Source: Actinoplanes philippinensis (GTDB lineage: Bacteria; Actinomycetota; Actinomycetes; Mycobacteriales; Micromonosporaceae). Taken from it: a DNA stretch of 64,000 nt. The stretch covers positions 124,001 through 188,000 of the forward strand of contig NZ_FONV01000008.1 in the NCBI RefSeq assembly GCF_900113015.1, written 5' to 3'. Both the position numbers and the translations under genes were made by a program. Below, piece after piece: positions 59,907 to 64,000 of this stretch (positions are counted from its first letter, which is position 1; every line of letters begins with the position of its first letter). A model generated the notes under the pieces. It did no database searches, was not told the DNA's origin, and worked only from the letters and a program-made list of their open reading frames with translations.

Positions 59907-61451
59907 TCAGCCCGCCGCGAGCCGGCCGCTCTTGGCGTATTCGCGGCGGGCGCCGGTCTCCACGTCGGCGGCGGTGATCGCGGTGTCGCGGGCGGCGGCC
60001 AGGTAGGCGGCGGTCACCGCGGCCGCCCGGATCGAGCCGCCACCCAGCTCGAAGCGTTCCGCGACGCCCGGCAGCGCCCCGTCCAGATCGGGCACGCACG
60101 GGGCGCCGTCCAGGACGTTCCGCCACAGCAGCAGGCGCGCGGCCGGGCCGGGGAACGGGAAGTCGATCACCAGGTCCAGCCGGCGGGTGAAGGCGTCGTC
60201 GATGTTGGCGCGCAGGTTGGTGGTGAGCAGCGCGACGCCGGAGAACGACTCCAGACGCTGCAGCAGGTAGGCGCTCTCCAGGTTGGCGTACCGATCGCGG
60301 GCGTCACGGACCTCGGAACGCTTGCCGAACACCGCGTCGGCCTCGTCGAACAGCAGCACGGCGGCACCGCGCTCGGCCGCGGCGAAGACCCGTTCCAGGT
60401 TCTTCTCCGTCTCACCGATGTACTTGTCGACCAGCGCCGACAGGTCGACCACGTACAGATCCACACCGAGGTCGGCGGCGACCACCTCGGCGGCCAGCGT
60501 CTTGCCGGTGCCCGACTCGCCGGCGAAGAGACCGACCACGCCGTGCCCCCGGCCACCGCCGCGCAGCAGCCGCCAGTCGCCCAGCACCCGGCCGCGCTGC
60601 CGGGCGCGGACCACGAGTTCACGCAGCATGGCCTCCGGTTCGGCGGGCAGCACGAGATCGTCCCAGCCGACGGTGGGGCGCACCCGCCGGGCGTGCCGGT
60701 CCAGGCCGGGCCCGAACGTCTCGAACGGGACACCGGAGCCGGCCAGGGCGCGCAGCACCGCCTCCGGGCGCTCCGGCATCGGGCCGACAACGAGCCGCGT
60801 CCCGCGCAGCCGGGCCTCCCGGATCGCCGCCGCGATCACGGTGCCGTCGGCCCCGGACGGGTCGAACCGCAGGCCCGTCTCCCCGGCGCGGGCGACGCCG
60901 GTCAGCGCGCCGTCCACGGTGTCGTCGCCGAGCAGATGCGCGACCACACGCTCGGGAACCCGCAGCGACCGGGACGGCAGCGGCCGGTCCGGGTCCTCGA
61001 GTTCGAGCAGCCCACCGGCGATCAGCGGCGCCGACGGGTGGAAACGGCCCCGGGCGGCCGGGTCGTGCACGGCCAGGCCGGTCAGTTCCAGAGCCAGCGC
61101 GACACTGGCCCGGCGCCGGCTCACGTCATCGTTGAGATAGCCGTAGAGCGGTTCGAAACGCCGGTCCACATCCGGCGCCAGGGCCACCAGCAGCAGATCC
61201 ACATCGAGAGGCGAGAGATCGAAGACCTTCATCAGTATGGTCATCCGGTCGCCGCCGGGCTCGGCCAGCCGGGCGTACGGGTCGTCGCCGCTCACGGTGA
61301 CCGTCGGCCGGTGCAGCACCTCGGCCGCCATCGCCGGGGAGACCAGCAGGCCCCGCAGCGGATCACCGGCCGTCGGATCGTCCTGCGCCCGCCGGTCGAC
61401 CAGCTCCCCGACGCGTACGCCGAGCGCCGCCAGCGAGTCGAGCAGTGTCAC
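59907..61451 (-). CDS. eCIS AAA+ ATPase (Afp15/Pvc15-like)
   Basis: A 514-residue ATPase with an N-terminal winged/helical eCIS domain (RRAQDDPTAGDPLRGLLVSP; LDVDLLLVALAPDVDRRFEPLYGYLNDD). The C-terminal AAA+ module has Walker A GESGTGKT (about 306), Walker B VLLFDEADAVFGKR (about 365), sensor 1 LTTN and an arginine-finger region RRLDLVIDFPFP. In eCIS the ATPase is needed for assembly or cargo loading. The GTG start overlaps the DUF4255 stop (GTGA). Confidence 0.93.
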   Translation of the reverse strand: MTLLDSLAALGVRVGELVDRRAQDDPTAGDPLRGLLVSPAMAAEVLHRPTVTVSGDDPYARLAEPGGDRMTILMKVFDLSPLDVDLLLVALAPDVDRRFEPLYGYLNDDVSRRRASVALALELTGLAVHDPAARGRFHPSAPLIAGGLLELEDPDRPLPSRSLRVPERVVAHLLGDDTVDGALTGVARAGETGLRFDPSGADGTVIAAAIREARLRGTRLVVGPMPERPEAVLRALAGSGVPFETFGPGLDRHARRVRPTVGWDDLVLPAEPEAMLRELVVRARQRGRVLGDWRLLRGGGRGHGVVGLFAGESGTGKTLAAEVVAADLGVDLYVVDLSALVDKYIGETEKNLERVFAAAERGAAVLLFDEADAVFGKRSEVRDARDRYANLESAYLLQRLESFSGVALLTTNLRANIDDAFTRRLDLVIDFPFPGPAARLLLWRNVLDGAPCVPDLDGALPGVAERFELGGGSIRAAAVTAAYLAAARDTAITAADVETGARREYAKSGRLAAG

Positions 61452-62029
61452 GAGCGCGCGCCGAGGTCACGGACGATCGCCACGGTGGGTTCGAGCACCG
61501 GCGGTCCGGCCGGGTACTCCGGCACCACCGGGAACGGTAGGGTGACGGTCACGTCGAGGGACGGTTTCAGCTCCCCGTCCAGGGCTGACCAGACATCGGG
61601 GACCGAGCGGCCCTCGACCGGCACGGCCACCGACAGCGGCAGCGACGCCCCGAGGCCGGTCAGCGCCGTCCCGAGGACCTCGGCCGGCAGCGCCTCGTGC
61701 CGCAGCAGGCACGTCAGCACCGCCGACAGCAGGCGATGCTCGTCCTCGGGCCGTTTCGTCCAGGCGGTGACCAGATAGGACAGCCGGAACCAGCGGGGTG
61801 GCCGCTGATGCCGGACGATCCGGTCGGCGGCGTCGCGGACCGCGATCATGCCGCGTTCCCGCCGGCCGGTGTCCTCGCGGATGTCGTACAGGTACACATC
61901 GACGGTGGGGGCGTTGCGGCGGGCCGCCCAGTCCCGGTTCGGCGCGTCGAAGACGACCTCGCCGGTGCCGGCCGGCAGCGCGTCACGACGGATCAGCCCG
62001 CGTAGCGCCTCGTCCACCTCGTTGATCAT
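61448..62029 (-). CDS. eCIS DUF4255 tail terminator/cap protein
   Basis: A 193-residue member of DUF4255 (Pvc16/Afp16-like), which caps the distal end of the tube and sheath. Typical segments are MINEVDEALRGLIRRDAL, PTVDVYLYDIREDTGRRER, PRWFRLSYLVTAWTKRPEDEHRLLSAVLTCLLRH and the C-terminal VTVTLPFPVVPEYPAGPPV. The ATG shares a base with the LuxR stop, so regulator, cap and ATPase form one coupled unit. Confidence 0.92.
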   Translation of the reverse strand: MINEVDEALRGLIRRDALPAGTGEVVFDAPNRDWAARRNAPTVDVYLYDIREDTGRRERGMIAVRDAADRIVRHQRPPRWFRLSYLVTAWTKRPEDEHRLLSAVLTCLLRHEALPAEVLGTALTGLGASLPLSVAVPVEGRSVPDVWSALDGELKPSLDVTVTLPFPVVPEYPAGPPVLEPTVAIVRDLGARS

Positions 62030-62667
62030 CAGATGTGCCCTTCCCGTAGCGCGTACGCCACGGCGTGCGCCCGGTTCCGCAGCCGCAGCCGGGTCATGAG
62101 GTTGTGCAGGATGTTCTTGATGGTGCGTTCGGAGTAGCAGAGCTTGTCGGCGATCTGCCGTGTCTCCAGTCCCTCGGCCACCAGCCGCAGGACGTCGACC
62201 TCGCGTTCCACCAGGCCGAACGGGGGCGGGGCGCCGGCGCCGCCGGCGCCCCTGCGCAGCCGGCCGAGCAGCTCCAGCAGCCGGCCGACGATCTCCTGCG
62301 GCAGGTCGTTGCCACCGCGGGCGGCGGAGCGCACCATCGCCGCGAGCCGTTCACCGCCGGCCTCGTGCCGCCACAGGATCCCGTGGATCCGGCACTCCAG
62401 CACGTCCAGCAGCTCCGGCTCGCGCAGCTCGCCGGTGACCAGCACGACCCGGCACGCGTTCGTACGCGACAGCCGCCGCAGCTCGCGCAGCCGATCGTCG
62501 TCGAGCCGGTCGGTGACGACCACCGCCACCTCGGGACCGTCCGGCTCACCAGCGCCGTCGGGCACCCGTTCGCGCAGCGTGATGCCGGGCTGGTGGCCCA
62601 GCTGCCGCCGGACGCCGTCGCGCAGCAGCGGATCCGCCGTGTGCACGGTGACGGTGATGCGTTCCAT
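62029..62667 (-). CDS. LuxR-family regulator of the eCIS cluster
   Basis: A 212-residue regulator. The C-terminal helix-turn-helix is clear (LVEREVDVLRLVAEGLETRQIADKLCYSERTIKNILHNLMTRLRLRNRAHAVAYALREG). The N-terminal domain has a receiver-like layout, but the phosphoacceptor region reads VAVVVTDRLDDDRL and the other acidic-pocket residues are unclear, so it may not be phosphorylated. It is the first gene of the LuxR-DUF4255-AAA unit and is the likely controller of the system. Confidence 0.87.
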   Translation of the reverse strand: MERITVTVHTADPLLRDGVRRQLGHQPGITLRERVPDGAGEPDGPEVAVVVTDRLDDDRLRELRRLSRTNACRVVLVTGELREPELLDVLECRIHGILWRHEAGGERLAAMVRSAARGGNDLPQEIVGRLLELLGRLRRGAGGAGAPPPFGLVEREVDVLRLVAEGLETRQIADKLCYSERTIKNILHNLMTRLRLRNRAHAVAYALREGHI

Positions 62668-62697
62668 CCGTGTACCCCTCCCGCGTCCGGCCCGCCG

Positions 62698-63264
62698 TCA
62701 GCTCTGGCCGGCCTTCTGGCCCTCCGGGTTGATCACGAACCAGGTGCCGCCGACGCCCTGCCCGGTGATCTGGCCGGGCGCGGTGTCCAGCGAGTAGCGG
62801 TAGACCGGCCAGCCGCCGATGGTCACCTGGTGGGTGCCGTCGGGACGGGTGACCGCGCCCAGCCGGTCCTTCTTGATGCCGGAGAACTGGATGGTGTCCT
62901 TGGTCAGCACCGGCGGCCAGGTCTGGGCGCACTTGTCGAAACACGTGGTGGTCGGCGGCTTGGCGTTGTCGTCGTCGAAGCGGTACAGGGTGAACCCGTC
63001 ACCGTCGACGACGACGTTCCCCAGCTGGGGGTGGTCCTTCTTGATCACCTGAGCGGGCCAGTAGCCACCCGCCGGGTTCTGCTGGCCCTGGGGCGCGGAC
63101 GGGGCGGCGCCGGTGGGCGCCGGGGCGACAGCGCCGTCGGCCGGCGCGGCCGCCGGCGGTTGGACCTGGACCGGCGCCGGATCGTCGCTCTCGAACACCG
63201 AGCAGCCGGAGAGCAGCACGGCACCGAACACGACGACGGCCGGAGCCAGACGTTTCACAGACAC
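62698..63264 (-). CDS. Lipoprotein with secreted repeats (COG4315-like)
   Basis: A 188-residue lipoprotein: n-region MSVKRLAPA, hydrophobic core and lipobox LLSGC. A Pro/Ala-rich linker leads to two repeats of the lipoprotein_15 type (NVVVDGDGFTLYRFDDDNAKPPTTTCFDKCAQTWPPVLT and GTHQVTIGGWPVYRYSLDTAPGQITGQGVGGTWFVINPEG). Such proteins are common in actinobacteria and have no assigned activity. It lies 30 bp upstream of the LuxR gene on the same strand, so co-transcription is possible. Confidence 0.85.
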   Translation of the reverse strand: MSVKRLAPAVVVFGAVLLSGCSVFESDDPAPVQVQPPAAAPADGAVAPAPTGAAPSAPQGQQNPAGGYWPAQVIKKDHPQLGNVVVDGDGFTLYRFDDDNAKPPTTTCFDKCAQTWPPVLTKDTIQFSGIKKDRLGAVTRPDGTHQVTIGGWPVYRYSLDTAPGQITGQGVGGTWFVINPEGQKAGQS

Positions 63265-63377
63265 GAGAAGCGGTCCTTTCGCGGGGTCCGGCGACAGTCG
63301 CCGGACTACTGATCAAGCACATCGAGCGGTCGTCAACGCCGGGATGACCCGGTGTCAATGCCGCCGTGCGCCGGTTG

Positions 63378-64000
63378 TCAGAAGCCGGCCAGAACGGTCT
63401 TGCCGATGGCCCCGCCGGACTCCTGGATCCGGTGGGCGGTCCGCAGGTTCGCCGCCGTGATGCCGTCCAGGCGGCGGGCCTCGGTGGTCTTCAGGACGCC
63501 CTTGTCGACCAGGCGGGCCACCTCGGTCAGGATGTCGTACTGGGCGCTGCTCGCCGCGTCATGCAGGGCCCGGGTGAACATGAACTCCCAGTGCCAGGCG
63601 ATGCTCTTGGACTTCAGCGGCAGCAGCTCCAGGCCATCCGGCTCGTCGATGGCCACGATCGCGCCGAACGGCCGCAGGATCCTCGCGTAGGTCTCGATCA
63701 TGCCCGCCGAGTGCGGGGAGACGATGTGGTCGACGGCGTCGTCGAGCCCGGCGAAGCCGTCGTGGTGGTCCACGACGCGGTGCGCGCCCTGCGCGGCGAC
63801 CCAGTCGCGGGACGCGGGGCGGGAGGCACTGCCGATGACGGTGAGGCCGGTCAGCCGCCGGGCGAGCTGGACCAGGATCGAGCCGACACCACCGGCGGCG
63901 CCGACCGCGAGCAGCGTGCCCGTGCTCGCGTCGTCCAGACGGAGCCGGTTGAACAGCGCCTCCCAGGCGGTCAGGGCGGTCAGTGGCAGCGCCGCCGCAG
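63378..64000 (-). CDS. Zinc-type quinone oxidoreductase/alcohol dehydrogenase-like, cut by window edge
   Basis: The C-terminal 207 codons of a medium-chain dehydrogenase/reductase; the N-terminal GroES-like domain lies beyond 64000. The Rossmann segment LLAVGAAGGVGSILVQLARRLTGLTVIGSASRP with AAGGVG is the cofactor loop, followed by GAHRVVDHHDG. The C-terminal part (WEFMFTRALHDAASSAQYDILTEVARLVDKGVLKTTEARRLDGITAANLRTAHRIQESGGAIGKTVL) is typical of the ZADH/quinone oxidoreductase branch, which usually lacks zinc. It ends 113 bp before the lipoprotein gene. Confidence 0.85.
   Translation of the reverse strand, partial: AAALPLTALTAWEALFNRLRLDDASTGTLLAVGAAGGVGSILVQLARRLTGLTVIGSASRPASRDWVAAQGAHRVVDHHDGFAGLDDAVDHIVSPHSAGMIETYARILRPFGAIVAIDEPDGLELLPLKSKSIAWHWEFMFTRALHDAASSAQYDILTEVARLVDKGVLKTTEARRLDGITAANLRTAHRIQESGGAIGKTVLAGF

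Overview
The window is high-GC DNA with dense, often 4-bp-overlapping genes, frequent GTG starts and Streptomyces-type regulators (SARP/AfsR, LuxR, MerR, Fur). This fits a filamentous actinobacterium; an Actinoplanes-like Micromonosporaceae is a guess from gene content, not a proven placement. No rRNA, tRNA or CRISPR array was seen.

Region 1 (1-12528) looks like a metal-responsive island. It holds a frameshifted ureG, a peptide deformylase (def) and TsaD pair, a five-gene nickel/peptide-type ABC importer, an alanyl-tRNA synthetase, a Fur-family regulator and an Fe/Mn superoxide dismutase with a GNAT downstream. Six copies of a TGCAA-N5-TTGCA-like dyad, the form of the Streptomyces nickel regulator Nur box, lie in front of these transcripts. 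Two homologous unknown proteins of about 83 residues are translationally coupled, one to alaS and one to sod. Out-of-context copies of three essential metalloenzymes under one metal operator, with a matching small-protein family, are the most unusual finding here.

Region 2 (12530-15190) has a MerR-controlled small cassette (Cys-rich protein, MerR, MerT-like membrane protein), a UPF0060 protein, and a decayed stretch with an ABC-exporter fragment and a broken ISAs1-type transposase.

Region 3 (15189-25250) carries a secreted 2299-residue RHS/YD-repeat protein with a variable C-terminal tip, a coupled candidate immunity protein, a subtilisin-like protease and a coupled DyP-type peroxidase.

Region 4 (25349-41814) contains a LysR remnant with its intact palindromic operator beside an SDR gene, a membrane PLD-like protein, four SARP-family regulators (three large AfsR-like, one small), a hemerythrin protein, a degenerate adenylate-forming protein, a cytochrome P450, a core-deleted amidohydrolase and an alpha/beta hydrolase.

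Region 5 (41936-62667) is an extracellular contractile injection system (eCIS): sheath, two tube proteins, DUF6760, LysM hub protein, VgrG-like spike, gp25, baseplate J, tail protein I, DUF4255 cap, AAA+ ATPase, two membrane-anchored accessory proteins, a 1197-residue repeat-rich VQR protein, a LuxR regulator, and two coupled candidate effectors (a DUF4157 protein and an HExxH metallopeptidase-like protein). The window ends with a lipoprotein and a truncated medium-chain quinone oxidoreductase-type gene.
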